Origin: Andrena cerasifolii
Taxonomy: Eukaryota > Arthropoda > Insecta > Hymenoptera > Andrenidae
Assembly: GCF_050908995.1 (NCBI RefSeq)
Contig: NC_135120.1
Coordinates: 22,147,433 to 22,211,432 of the forward strand
Direction: 5' to 3'
Length of the DNA stretch: 64,000 nt
The notes under the pieces are model-generated. The model did not search any database, had not been told where the DNA came from, and was given only the letters and a program-made list of their open reading frames with translations. The first letter of the stretch is position 1. Each line of letters starts with the position of its first letter. Positions 26,942 through 38,288 of the stretch are shown in pieces. The translations under genes and the position numbers were made by a program.

Positions 26942-27503
26942 TACAGTGGCTCGCATTAATGTTCGGACAGTTTTTAAAATCGCGTAACTTTTTTAGAATT
27001 GGTCCAAACCACTTGAGTTTTTTTCAGAAGTTAGAAGGATTAGTTTGCTAACTGACGCGTTTCGTCGTTTTGAAAAAAAATGTATTTGGTTGGAATGGCG
27101 AAAATAATAGTAAAGGTCGATTTTTAAACTTTTTTTTTGTGAGCTTGTAATGAAAATTCGCGAAATCAGCGATTCTTGACCTTATTCTGCGATCTTTAAA
27201 CGTTTGTAGCTCGGAGCAACGTTAACCGCTTTTGATGAAATTTTAGGCACGTATACAACTTATTGCAATCTACAAACAGTTTTTTTTAATTTTCATTGCA
27301 AGCTCACAAAAAAAGTTTAAAAATCGACCTTTCCTATTCTTTTCGCCATTCCAACCAATTACATTTTTTTTTCAAAATCACGAAACGCGTCAGTTAGCAA
27401 ACTAATCCTTCTAGCTTCTCGAAAAAACTCAAGTTGTTTGGACCAATTCTAAAAAAGTTATGCGATTTTAAAGAGTTTCCGAATATTAATGCGAGTCACT
27501 GTA
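26942..27503. mobile_element. Tc1/mariner-type foldback MITE, 558 bp
   Basis: TA flanks both ends (26942-26943 and 27502-27503). The ends are inverted and start CAGTGGCTCGCATTAATGTT (left) and CAGTGACTCGCATTAATATT (right). The canonical CAGTG start with TA duplication is typical of Tc1/mariner. The arms pair over about 210 bp, including ttagaattggtccaaac and gttagcaaactaatcctt, around a central loop near 27155-27290. There is no open transposase. Confidence 0.88.
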
Positions 27504-28338
27504 CCCGAAAGTCCAAGTCCTATACATTCTCCTGTAATCTCTAAAAGTGTAAAATCTATTGGTATCCCATCTCAAGTCACTAGACTTCATCCCACTTTGA
27601 AGTAAAACAAGCGGAGGAAAGTATTGTTTGTGAAATTTTTATAGACAAATTGTTACCGCATTGCAAAGGGAAGAAAGTTTTTCCGTCAAAGCTGTTAGAT
27701 TGTCTTCCTTAGTCGTGGACACGTCAGGCCTGTGAAAACTTTTGCTTGACTCAAGGATACTTGCATAAACAATAAGATTGCGGACAATGTGACTTTGCTT
27801 CGATTTGCCGGCTAAGCTTGTCTGTCCGTATAGATAAGTGGATATAATTGTGTCTCGTTGTCCTTCGCACGCGCTACCAGACTCCTTTAAACGGTAGATT
27901 TCATGCATTTCAGCAATTGATGAATGTGCCAGGGGCTTTTCGTTCGATAAACTGAGGATTCCATTAAGCGCGAACACACGGAAGTTTCGAAGTACTCTAC
28001 AATTCCCGGTGATGCAATAAAATGCAAATTACCGCACGAAACGGTAATGCTTTTTTCGATAAGAAACTGGAATAATGTAGTGCAACAACTATTTCCTCCT
28101 GCTACATAATATAGGCGCGTAATGGAACACCATTTTCAGATCGATTTGTTCAAACACGACCAAAGTCCAATGTCACGTGTTAATGGCAAGGGAAACACGT
28201 GACTCGCTTTGCGCTTGTCGTGGGAATACTGTACTTTCCCTAAAACAAAGGCTCATTTTCAAAAACTTTCCGCCTTCGACTTCATAGCTTTATCCACTCT
28301 AGCATCGACCACTAGCGTCGCACTTTTCACCCCTTCCT

Positions 28339-28456
28339 TAAGGGGAGGTTCCGGTCTAGAGCCCCAAAAAATAGGTGATCTTTAAGAATTAATTAAAGGA
28401 AAACTACTGTATATAATTTAATGGGACTTTTTGCATTGTATTAAGGATGTCCTAAA
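28339..28456 (+). repeat. Dispersed repeat, copy 2 of 2
   Basis: Same orientation and high similarity to 7697-7815, including tctagagccccaaaaaatag and ttaattaaaggaaaactac. The two copies are more than 20 kb apart and share only this segment, so it is an interspersed repeat rather than a local duplication. Confidence 0.75.
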
Positions 28457-28561
28457 TTATATAAATATATTTTTTTGTTTTATAATTAATCATTACATAC
28501 GGCACTGGGGAGTCGTTAAAGTCAAGGCGTCAAAAAATTGATCAAAATTGGTGGGACCTGT

Positions 28562-28850
28562 ATCCCTAAAAGTTATTACCCGACTCTACTGAAACTTTTT
28601 TTATTTTGAAGAACATACTTCTGGCTAGGGATGAAACAAGAACAAATTACAAAAATATCATTTTTTTAAGAAAATAACGACACTTGAAGTTTGAAGTCAC
28701 TTTTCCCCTATAGTTTTCGTCCTTTCAACGCTTTTGACAATTATAAATTTTCAATTTTTTGTATTTTTTCTGGTTTTCCTCCTAGCCAGAAGTATATTCT
28801 TCAAAGCAAAAAAAGTTTCAGTCGAATCGGATAATAACTTTCGGAGATAC
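28562..28850. repeat. Inverted repeat with about 68-bp arms
   Basis: The arm at 28562-28629 (gactctactgaaacttttt ... acttctggctagg) is repeated inverted at about 28782-28850 (cctagccagaagtatattct ... gtttcagtcgaatcgg). The loop is about 150 bp. It may be the other part of the repeat starting at 28339, but no outer boundary or duplication was found. Confidence 0.7.
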
Positions 28851-30034
28851 GCACTGCATACCACACTACGAGAAACGCTTCAAATATAGCTGCCACTATC
28901 CCTGCTTGCGATGCGACAAACGTTCATCGTTACACATCGTCGTCCCTCCCGCAAGGATATCACCCCCCGCAACTATTCCCACGTCCCTATATTCCTATGT
29001 CCATGCCGTGCACTGCTCCCCGTGGACGCTGATCTGGCCGTGCACCGCGGGGTCGTTCTTCAAAAAAATAATCTTTTCAATCGAAGGCCTTCATTCTTGA
29101 GGTCCCTCGAGGCCCGTAGCCGAGCGATATTGTATCGCTCACCCGTCTAACCTGCCGCCTGGAGTTGCTCGGCAACGTACATATCACCGATTATGCAGAA
29201 ATAGAATTTCACTATTTTTCATCGTATCAATATGAAAGTGATTCTGCCGATTAAATTGACGGAAAATAATTTAAATCGGACTACTTCGAACGAAACGGGC
29301 TTTCAATTCTGCAAACAAATTTTATGCGTAATATCGTTAATAATTATACTTCAAATTATGTCAAGTTTTGGTATCTTTCCATCTTTCCTTCCTACACTCC
29401 CGGACCTCTCTATCTTTCATTATTGCTAATGCTCCGTTCAGCGAGGCTCTGACGTTAGACGCAGCTCTCGTGCCGCGTTCCTTCAAGACTTCTCGATAGA
29501 AAGAGAGAACTCTGTAGCAACAGCGCGGCAGAGACAGAGAGAACAGAAAATGTGGCAGCTATGCGTCAAAAATTCGCCTACACAGAGTACCTGGAGATGT
29601 CACCTATGTACAAGTTCTTTTTATCGACCGCAGTAGTTTCATTACGGTCCGTCAGTTTACAAGGGACGTTCCAATCGATTCGGACGATAACAAAAATGAG
29701 ACGGCAGCCTTAACGCGTTCCTTAATAAATCTCTTTTTCTTTACTCGAGTATTTATAGCGACCACTATGCATTCACCATCCCTTTGCCCTTTCAGCATCC
29801 ATCCCCTATCGAACACAGAAGATTGACCGCGTCTCGTACTAACCGCAGACCTCCCTGTTCTCTGTTGCAGCGTGTGCTCGCAAGGATCAGCGCAGGAGGC
29901 GGTAGGTGAAAGTTGGCGACGAACAGGAGAGGTGTTCTCGGACACCGAAAGCTGGGGCACCCTGACGAGGAGGTCCTGGTGGAGGAGGTGGCTCGCAGGA
30001 GAGAGGAGAGAAAGGAGGTGACCATCCACCCCAC

Positions 30035-30121
30035 ATGGACGCCACCCCCAAAGGACCCCCCGTACCCCCCACACCGGATATCCTGCTATCATTATTTAGC
30101 CGCGGAATATCCGACCTGAAC
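30035..30121 (+). CDS. Candidate coding exon beginning MDATPKG, gene unknown
   Basis: The ATG at 30035 opens a 29-codon segment (MDATPKGPPVPPTP, then DILLSLFSRGISDLN) that stops at a GTAAGG donor in phase 0. The composition changes from proline-rich to an amphipathic, protein-like stretch just before the donor, which suggests real coding. Upstream, the frame is open back to TGA 29963. A possible acceptor (ctgttgcag) lies at about 29870. The phase does not fit the flippase exon at 51630 directly, although an extra exon could intervene or the exon at 51814 (phase 0) could be used. I do not recognise the sequence, and the downstream partner was not found. Confidence 0.3.
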
Positions 30122-30717
30122 GTAAGGGTGTCGTTCCGTGGCCAGCACCGTCGCCGTCGAATAAGGCATCCGTCGCTTGATGCTCGTCGCAAGACGGAAG
30201 CGACCGCCCACGCGTCATCGTCATCCTTCACGTGCCTCAATTTCTCTCGTCTTTTTCGCCGTAAATTGAAACAATTGCCGATTCTCTATCTCCGCCGCGT
30301 GGCCAGCAGCCAACCTGTCCGGGCACGGAGCTTGACCACCGTGACTCTGAACGGGCCAACGACCACCGAGGAGGAAAGAAGTCGTCCCTGGTGTTCATCG
30401 GCAAGAACTACCGTTGTAACGGCGGCCCCTAGGACCAAACGCGATCCAGCGAGGATCCCGACGATATCGTCGTTACTCTCGTCATCCGCAGTCAGGAGAC
30501 CGTTTTTTACTCCCGTTTTTACACCACGGCCGCCGAGCCGTACGTTTGATGCATTTTCCACGACACCGGTCGTCAGCGAGGAGCGAGGTAGCCGTCGTGC
30601 CGAGGAAGAGGTACTGCCTCTAACAGGCGTCGTCAGCTTTCGGGCGAAACATATCCACAGACTCCGTCCAGAAACGCCTAAATTAAAGCCGCAGCCTAAC
30701 AGACGACCACGCAAACA

Positions 30718-30751
30718 ATGTCGCGCAGCGCTGCCACGCGTCCTATGCAAG
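30718..30751 (+). CDS. Candidate alternative first coding exon of the flippase
   Basis: The ATG at 30718 has a good start context (A at -3, acaATG) and encodes MSRSAATRPMQ, followed by one extra base and a consensus GTGAGT donor at 30752. The leftover G would pair with AA at 51630 to give Glu, the same phase as the 48142 donor. It would yield a 1268-residue flippase, close to the usual family length. It lies in a CpG-rich block typical of an insect 5' end. The evidence is start context, donor and phase only. A 34-base exon could match by chance, and the next exon would be almost 21 kb away. Confidence 0.4.
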
Positions 30752-31222
30752 GTGAGTGCTTCGGTAAATTAATTATTATGCATCCACTAAAGGGCGAGCT
30801 CGAGTAGCCTGATACGCGTCGCTGGCGCATTACCCGTTCGATCAATGATTCTTATTCTAAATGGCATTTAAATACATATAAGCGTGCCTGGCCTTTAATC
30901 GAGGAAGAAGGAACGAAGCGAAATACATTTACTGTACAAATGCACCCCGACGTGCGTTCATGGCCGTTTAAAGTACATCGAACTATAATTAGCACTTTCA
31001 TACGCGGACCTTTAAGCGCGAATCCACTCTCATGTCCAGGGAGGCGAGAAGTTCCTCGCAGCAATAAACTTACTGCTTTCTTTTCCGAGGAATGTGCATC
31101 GTCGCGCGCACGATTATAGGATACCTTACACCCAGTCAGGCTAAGTTCTTGATACAACCGAAAGGGTTGGGAGGGGTGGAACAACGTAACATTTCGTCTG
31201 CTCTTGGAATTGAGTAGAACTC

Positions 31223-32028
31223 ACAAGGGGAGGCCGCGACATCTGGGACACGGATTTTGACGAATCTCATGTATGTTGTAGCGTAGGTGTAGTAGACCAA
31301 TATATGTCTCACATGTTGGGTCCACTACCCCAGCGTTTCCGAAATATTAATAAAAAAAGATGTTTATGCGTTGACTAACAGAAGCGATAGCGAAGTTTAT
31401 TGTAATGATGAATAGCGGCGCGTGTAAAGGGCAGGTCTCGCACTGGAACTTTCACCTGTTCGATTCCTCACTGGGATCATTTTTTTCTATAAATGCATTT
31501 TGTATTGTTTTATTACTCAAAAGATAAAGTACTATTTTTTACATTCTAAAATATGACATTTATCGTGAAAACAAATGAAACAGTAAAATTCACGACACCA
31601 TGCACATCTAATAAAAGATGTATGGCCACGGGTACATTTTTTAATTGTACAATTAGTTTCTAGTGGACATTACATTTAATTTAAAAGAAAATACGTCGTC
31701 TACACGGCTTAAGCTTGCTTATAAAAGACCCGCTATAGCGAGCACGTTCGAAATACAAAATACATATTAGAAAAAAAATGACCCTAGTGAGAATCGAACC
31801 GGTGAAAGTTCCAGTGCGAGACCTGCCCTTTGCACGCGCCGCTATTCATCATTTACAATAAACCTCGCTATCGCTTCTGTTCATCAACGCATAAACATCT
31901 TTTTTTTATTAATATTTCGGAAACTCTGGACCCAACATATGAGACATATATTGGTCTACTACACCTACACTACAACATATACGAGATTCATCAAAATCCG
32001 TGTCCCAGATGTCGCGGCCTCCCCTTGT
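31223..32028. mobile_element. 806-bp long inverted repeat (foldback element) with Pol III B-box-like motif
   Basis: The outer ends are ACAAGGGGAGGCCGCGACAT and its inverse. Arms of about 250 bp (31223-31478 and 31779-32028) match closely. Loop-proximal parts of each arm contain a T-arm-like sequence (ACCGGTTCGATTCTCAC in the right arm read on minus; ACCTGTTCGATTCCTCAC on plus at about 31450), resembling a Pol III B box (GGTTCGANTCC). No A box or full tRNA fold was seen, and no clear target duplication was found. It could be a MITE that captured a tRNA fragment. Confidence 0.72.
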
Positions 32029-32089
32029 TAGCTAGCTGTGTGCGCCAGAATTTTTATATAGTGCTATATAATTTCACATAATATTGACA

Positions 32090-33600
32090 ATTAAACATAC
32101 ATACCGTCCTGAGCCGTATGCGGTTCAGGAAAAATTGTCAGTTGACACTTGTCCGACCCATACGTAAAATCAGTGGATACGCGACTTAAGCTGCCCAGAC
32201 CCATATGTGGGTCAGGCGGGCCCCAACTCGCGCCACCCCTGACCCGTTACGGGTCAAGAAACGGAGCAGCGGGTTAACTTCGTCGCGGATCGAGTTCGAT
32301 ATTCCACTCGCCTCGCGCTCGCACCGTACCGGAAATTTCAAGCTTCGCGTTCAACTCCCCCGAACTAATCGATTTCTCTCTCGCGCCTGGCGATCGCTAA
32401 CATAGCAACCCTCTTTACCCCCGAACGGTGGGTGGTTTCCCGGGGAGCGATCCACCGCGGTGGTCGCGATTAGATTCCCTCGGCACCACCGGTGGCGCGC
32501 CGCGGCGACTCGTGGCGCCGCGCGGGGACGACGCCTGGAAGTTTCTCGACGATCGTCTTGCAATAGCTCGTACGACGACTCGGCTCTTCGTCGTGCTATT
32601 CGAAGCGTGAATCACGCCGTCGTGGAACGGAACGTCGACGGCTGCGAGGGCCACCCCTCGTGCAGTGCGTGAGACATACGTGTGCGCTACATAACGGTGC
32701 CCGCGACGCGTGATATTTCGCTGGTGGCCTCCGGTGGCCTGTGAGAGACACCTCCCCCCCCCCCTCCGGAGGGAGAAGCACGTCGGTTCTCCGCGTACGT
32801 CGAGGTGTTGTCAGAGGGAATGGTTATGGTGAGACGACAGTGCTGACAGTGCCTGAAAACGCTGGGGAATGCCGGTTGCGATGCTTCACGATCGCGGAAA
32901 CGACGGATGGTGGCCGCCCAACCTGCGCCGGCTGATCAGTTTCCCGTGGAAATCGTAAAAGGACCGGAAGCGGCAGCGTGTCGTGTCGTCTCTCCTTTTG
33001 TCCGTCCCGTCCCTCCCCCGCCCCCCAGCACCTTTCTCTTTCTCCCTCTTGCCCCCGCACTGTCCCGTTGCCTGTCATCGACGACATTGTGTGCGGCACT
33101 CTTGGTCGGGTTTCTGGTCCGCGGGCTGGTTCGGGTTCCCCTCGCCACGGACGGAGCATCTTCATCGAACGATCGATCGCCGTCGAAGCGTTTCGAATGC
33201 TTTTTACCGTGCCCCCCCCAGCCAGCGTACGGTTTCTGGTCTTCGCCGAACTTCGCGCTACAAACGGCCTCGATATGCTCTCTCATCGACGACGATCGTT
33301 ATAACGACGTCGCCCTCGCCGATGCGGGCGCTCCGGCCGTCTCCCTGTACCCTTGCATCGACTACGAAAACAACGAGGTAACCTGATTCTGCTCGAACGC
33401 GGAACGAAGGCGGCACACGCCGCTCTGCCGCAAAGGCGATATGCGACACCGCGCGCGTACGCGTACGCCCGGAGGGGAAATTAGGGGAACGTTGGTTTTT
33501 CTCTCGCGGCTTTTAGGGCCTGGCCGTTTGTGCCGCGGAATCAGCCAGACGGTGAACAATCGATACGATCAAACGTTATGTGTCGATGACATTTCGTTAT
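32090..33600. other. CpG-rich island with overlapping frames, possible promoter or 5' exon region
   Basis: Sequence is strongly CpG-rich (cgccgcgcggggacgacg near 32516). Frames overlap in most phases on both strands. The plus frame from ATG 32907 (157 codons before a possible weak donor at 33378) has a hydrophobic stretch (ALLVGFLVRGLVRVPLA) and ends CIDYENNE at GAG/GTAACC. This is suggestive but unrecognised. Near 32100-32280, ccgtatgcgg, cccatatgtggg and cccgttacggg form small hairpins next to repeated gggtcagg/cctgaccc words. Confidence 0.3.
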
Positions 33601-36600
33601 CGGAGGCGATGCCGGTAATCGGTCAAAAGGATCAATGATACGAGAACGTTTCATAAATACAGAGTCTCGCACACACGCTGTCGAGATGTCACTCCGTGGA
33701 CACCGAACTGCATCGTCGTTTGCCTACCTTTTATTACAGCAACCTCGGTCACGGGGGATGCTTGCGCTCGCACATAGTTCTTATATGATATTATTTCCTT
33801 TTTTTTCCTATCCACGTGTGCATCGACGGACTAGCTTTCTGGGAAATAATGTTCTCGCCGTGAAAATAAATGCATCTGGAAGGTGGCTTTCCATCTACCT
33901 TAGCTTCTTATCGATGGTGTAGTAGAAGAGAATTAGATTGGGTGTAACGAACGTTCACGATCGTTGAAGCGTCTTTGACGCCCCAGAGACGTCGCCCATT
34001 TAGCAATTTCCTAAGCAAATGTAAGCCTGGTCGTAAAAGACCTGCTCGCGGCTGGTGTCGGATGCTGCTGAACGGTATTTTTAATTTCCCTTTCATCATC
34101 AAAGGGTATTTCTCTTAGACATCTAGCAACTAGCGTTCGATAAATATTTTGAAAAACATTTTATCGACAGACGATTTATCGTTTATTTTCAACTAATGGA
34201 GGTGTTCGCGAGCCTGTCCACAATGGATACGTAAATATTTAATCAACCGGTGGCGCTTGGTTAAAATTTTCCTAGCTTAATATTAACATCGCTCTCCGCG
34301 GAACGCCCGTTAGGCATAATCTTAATTAATTGATAATCGCTTTTTCCTCCGCGGATTTCCAGAAATTGAGTTGTTAGACGCTCAGCCTTGGGGAACTGAC
34401 ATAGTTATTGCTCTGGAAATATCGAAGTGGAACACTGAGCGTTCGAGGCGTCATAGGAAATAAATATTTCGCGCGGTGTTATTAATTTATCTTGCGTACC
34501 CCCGTTTACATAAACCAATAGGTGCAAGATAATAAATAAACCAGCGCAACGTGGCGCCGTACGCTCTACACTACGATGGACGATGTACACATTCATGTCC
34601 TACGATCTATACAAGATATCGTAAAAGAAAATAGAATTATTAGAAAATCTTTTTTAACCTCGTAAAACGACTCTTTTTGTTTTGTAAATTCTCAATGAAA
34701 ATGAAGGAATGTGTATGCGAGCGTTTGTGTTAACGCTTATTAGTTGCAAAGATATTTAACGTTAACAATTTGACAACTGTAAACGCACTTTAATCGCTCG
34801 GATTGCGCGCCGCGATTTTTAGAATTTCTTCATCCCTATTTTCTCCCTGTACCAGATTCAAAATTAATAGCGACTCGTGGATCCTCCAACATAGATTCAG
34901 TACACAGCGAACGGGATTTGTAAAATGTTTCCACGTTTGTGTGATTAGTTTGGTTAGCAGAGGAATATTATTGCGCAAGCGCAAAAAGCGCGCGCTTGGG
35001 CCCTCGTAAAATCCAGATAAATATTTCCGTAAATACTGTGCATTCACGCCAAACGCCCTCTGCGTTCCCTTTTATTTTCAACTCAACAAAATGGAAAGAA
35101 ATTGCTTGCAATTATGAGCGTCATTGCGACGTCGCTGCGAAATAATTTCAGGGGACTCCCGCAGGAAGAACTCCATTCGTACTTCTACGTCTTCTTCTTG
35201 CCGTTTCTTGTTTCAAGACTCACCGTTACACACCGTGCGCCTGGAATTCCCTTAAAAATTCTCACTTACCAGCAAGGGAAACGTGCGCTAGCAACACCTC
35301 GCGTTTGTTTGCAACCCGCCTTGCTTCTCCGTTGCCCGCCTCTTTGATACTTTCCAAACAAGACGCAACTTTTGCTGGTTCCCATTTTTTATTAAAGTTG
35401 GACGTTTCTTTCCCGCGAGGAAGGTGCTTTTAATTAATTTAAACGCTGCTATCACCGACCGCGTCACCTTAATCTAAGGAACCGTTTGCCTTATCGTAAA
35501 AAAGAAGGATCGACTGTCGGAAATTTCATTCGCAATGGTCGCAATGATGCAATTAAAAGGGAATTTCTCATCAGCACTGATAACTCGACTGACTGGATTA
35601 GTGCCAAATGTAGGATTTAAGGCAGCTGCTAAGGTAAACGCAAAAAGCTCGCGAATGGTATTTACAGTGTCTTAGAGGCCTGTGCTTTAACACAGTTATC
35701 TTCCTTACAGCTTGGAACGTGAATTATATAACAATTGTATATACTGGAAACAGTCTTATGTTCACCGGGGACTCTCGATCGAGCCGGCGAATGAGACACG
35801 TTATTGATTCTTCTTTATACGATGACCGCAACGGTAAATTCAATTTTTTTGTTATACCAACGGAAAATGTGGGGGTCGAGAGATTGGATCGTTATTCGGG
35901 TCGACCTTTTTTTTTTTCATCTTTATGTAATAGATTTACGTCAGACGCGATTTCTTGTTTCTCGCCGGCAAATGTACAATCTACCCCGGGAGTTTTCTCG
36001 AACGGTTTATTTCGCGGTGGAAGAGCGGCGTAAAATATGAAATCCAGGCTCGTTCGTTATCATTGGAGCCGCCAGGTCTATTTCCAGGCAGATTTCTAGC
36101 AAACCCTGATGAAGTGGGTCTCGGGGAAGTCCCGCCGTAAGTTCTTTAACGTTAACGTCAACTTAAGTCTGAAATCATTTCCTATTCCTGCACCGTTATC
36201 AGAGAACCTTTCTCGGCATTCGACGAAGAGGAAAGTATGTTACCGGCGCGGATATTTTATTACAAGTATCGCCGCGTCAGGTTTTAAATTAAAAACAGGC
36301 GACTTTATTCTACGCGGCGTTAATAATAGACCGGCGTTTTAAAAATGTTCGCTAGCCTGTAGTCACCGTGCGACAAGTGAGAGAAGAAAAAAAAAATGTG
36401 CGGATAGTTCGACCCGCCCTGATACACGCGTGAATAGGGGGAAAAAAGGGACGATAAAAGTTTCTGAACCGATCAGTTTTACCTTAACGAGAAAAGAACC
36501 AACCCCGCCGCGCGAGTCTTCATCGCATCGGCGAGTGAGATCGCGATGGAGTAAGACACTGAATGGCCCGACGATTAGTAACATTCTCGCGAGCATCTTT

Positions 36601-36650
36601 CAAAATTCAGGGCCCATCGCCTGGGCAATCAACGTTGGTTTACACGAAGG
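33601..36650. other. No gene seen
   Basis: No exon with start, donor and recognisable sequence was found. Frames are below 105 codons and overlap other frames. No repeat boundary was recognised. Confidence 0.4.
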
Positions 36651-38288
36651 TAGGGCGAAGTAGCCGAATATGAGACCCATTTCTTAAAAACGTCATAATT
36701 CTTGGCTGAGAACACTTTTGTTAAAATTCGATGCACGTTTTAAAAGTGGAATATGTATTCTTTGGGTAAAAATTCCACACTACCCTGGCGCCCGCGGGAG
36801 ATTCCCTTTTAGAGGCGTCAGGGTGCCTTTTGATGATATCTTCACGTTAAAAAAAAAATTATAAATTCTTTTTTTTATAAATTATTTTTTTATATATTCT
36901 TTTTTTTTAACTTGGGGTAATCTTCAAAAGGGACTCCTTCAAAGGGGAATCCCCCGGGGGCGCCAGGGGAATGTGGGATTTTTACCCATTAAAACCCCAC
37001 GGCCACTATGAAATTTTTAATAATTTTCATGTAAATATCTCTATATAAACATTTTATTCAAAATATGTGGCGCTGCGAAACAGAACAAATGTTAATTGTC
37101 CTCGTATTAATAATTTACAATAACTCCCTTACAATCTAAAATACATATACATATACATATTAGAAACGCAGTCAGATTTATTCTACATATATTTAATTCT
37201 AATGTCATACGTAGCATATGCGCACGCACACACAAGAAAGAAAGAAAAACATTAATGCAATTTATACATATTTATTCAGTTTAGCGGCACCAATTCGGGA
37301 CGCAGCGCCAAGTATTTTGAATAAAATGTTTATTCGTATTAAAATATTTATTTGTATTTATCATTACCTTTATGTACGTGCAGCTCATTTTGATTTCACA
37401 TCTTTTTTTATTTTATAATTATTATTATCTTCTATTTTTTGTGATTTATTTGATTTCACGTACTTGGCGTAGTTTTTTTACTTTTCTGAAGTTATTTATG
37501 GAGATCTCACTTCTTTTTACACAGATAATTTGCATAGAGAATGACTTCAGATAATTTTCAATATTATAAATTATTGTTATATTATTAATTGATGACTGGA
37601 TAATTTTTTCTCGGTTTTTTTTTAAATATATTGTATTGTCATCCAAACTACGCATGCCTGCAAAGCTTCCAGACAATTGGATTGGTGGAATTGGTTTAAA
37701 TTAGTTTTTATCATTTAAATTAAAAAGAAATTCATTTATGTATATATTTGTAAAAACACGTTTATAACTTGATTATAACTTGCCGGCAAGCTGTCAAAAT
37801 TTGCAGTAGATTACATACTGAAGATAGCGATTGACGAACGAAACGTGTGTTAGTTCCGTTTTGGCTGAAGGTGTGCGCGTAACGCGTATACGTATTACGT
37901 TGACGAAAAAATTTCTTGGAGAAGACGAAGAAAAAAAATCTTAAAATTTCCGACTGATCCATGAGACGATATTACCATATCTCTGTTATGCGCGGACCGA
38001 TTTTATTGAAATTGGTCTTATTCGAAAGCTGATATGCGGTTTACATAAGAAAAATGCCTTTAAATATAGAAAATATTGCAGGCGTGATGAGATATTAATG
38101 AAATAAGTTTCAGGTTAGGTTGGAATAGCCTGGCGACGAATAAATGATAGCGGTAGCGACAGTCGACATATACAGAGTGTCTATCCTGTACTTTCTTTCC
38201 TGTACTTGGCGTCAAGACGCTACCGCGTCTCCAGATAAGCTTGGGTCTCGTATTAGGAGAGGTCGTCATATTCGGCAACTTTACCCTA
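36651..38288. mobile_element. Pogo-like element, copy 2, inverted and interrupted
   Basis: The left end (TA 36651-36652, then GGGCGAAGTAGCCGAATATG and agacccatttcttaaaaacg) matches the right end of copy 1 at 14121-15001. The right end (catattcggcaactttaccc then TA 38287-38288) matches the left end of copy 1. The copy is therefore in the opposite orientation, 1634 bp against 877 bp. Shared sequence runs inwards about 110 bp from the left end, to tgtattcttt, where another inverted-repeat element starts. The rest of the interior is AT-rich and not recognisably transposase. Confidence 0.72.
36764..36987. mobile_element. Small inverted-repeat element nested in pogo-like copy 2
   Basis: A 224-bp element begins GGGTAAAAATTCCACACTAC and ends with the inverse (read from the right: GGGTAAAAATCCCACATTCC). 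Inverted similarity runs about 50 bp and includes ctggcgccc and gggattccc words around an AT-rich centre. It interrupts the pogo-like sequence just after tgtattcttt, the point where copy 1 continues differently. No clear target duplication was seen. Confidence 0.65.

Noticed and set aside
30286..30750. 154-codon minus-strand frame in the 30-kb CpG island
   Set aside because: Dense frames on both strands point to GC-rich composition, and no splice structure was seen.
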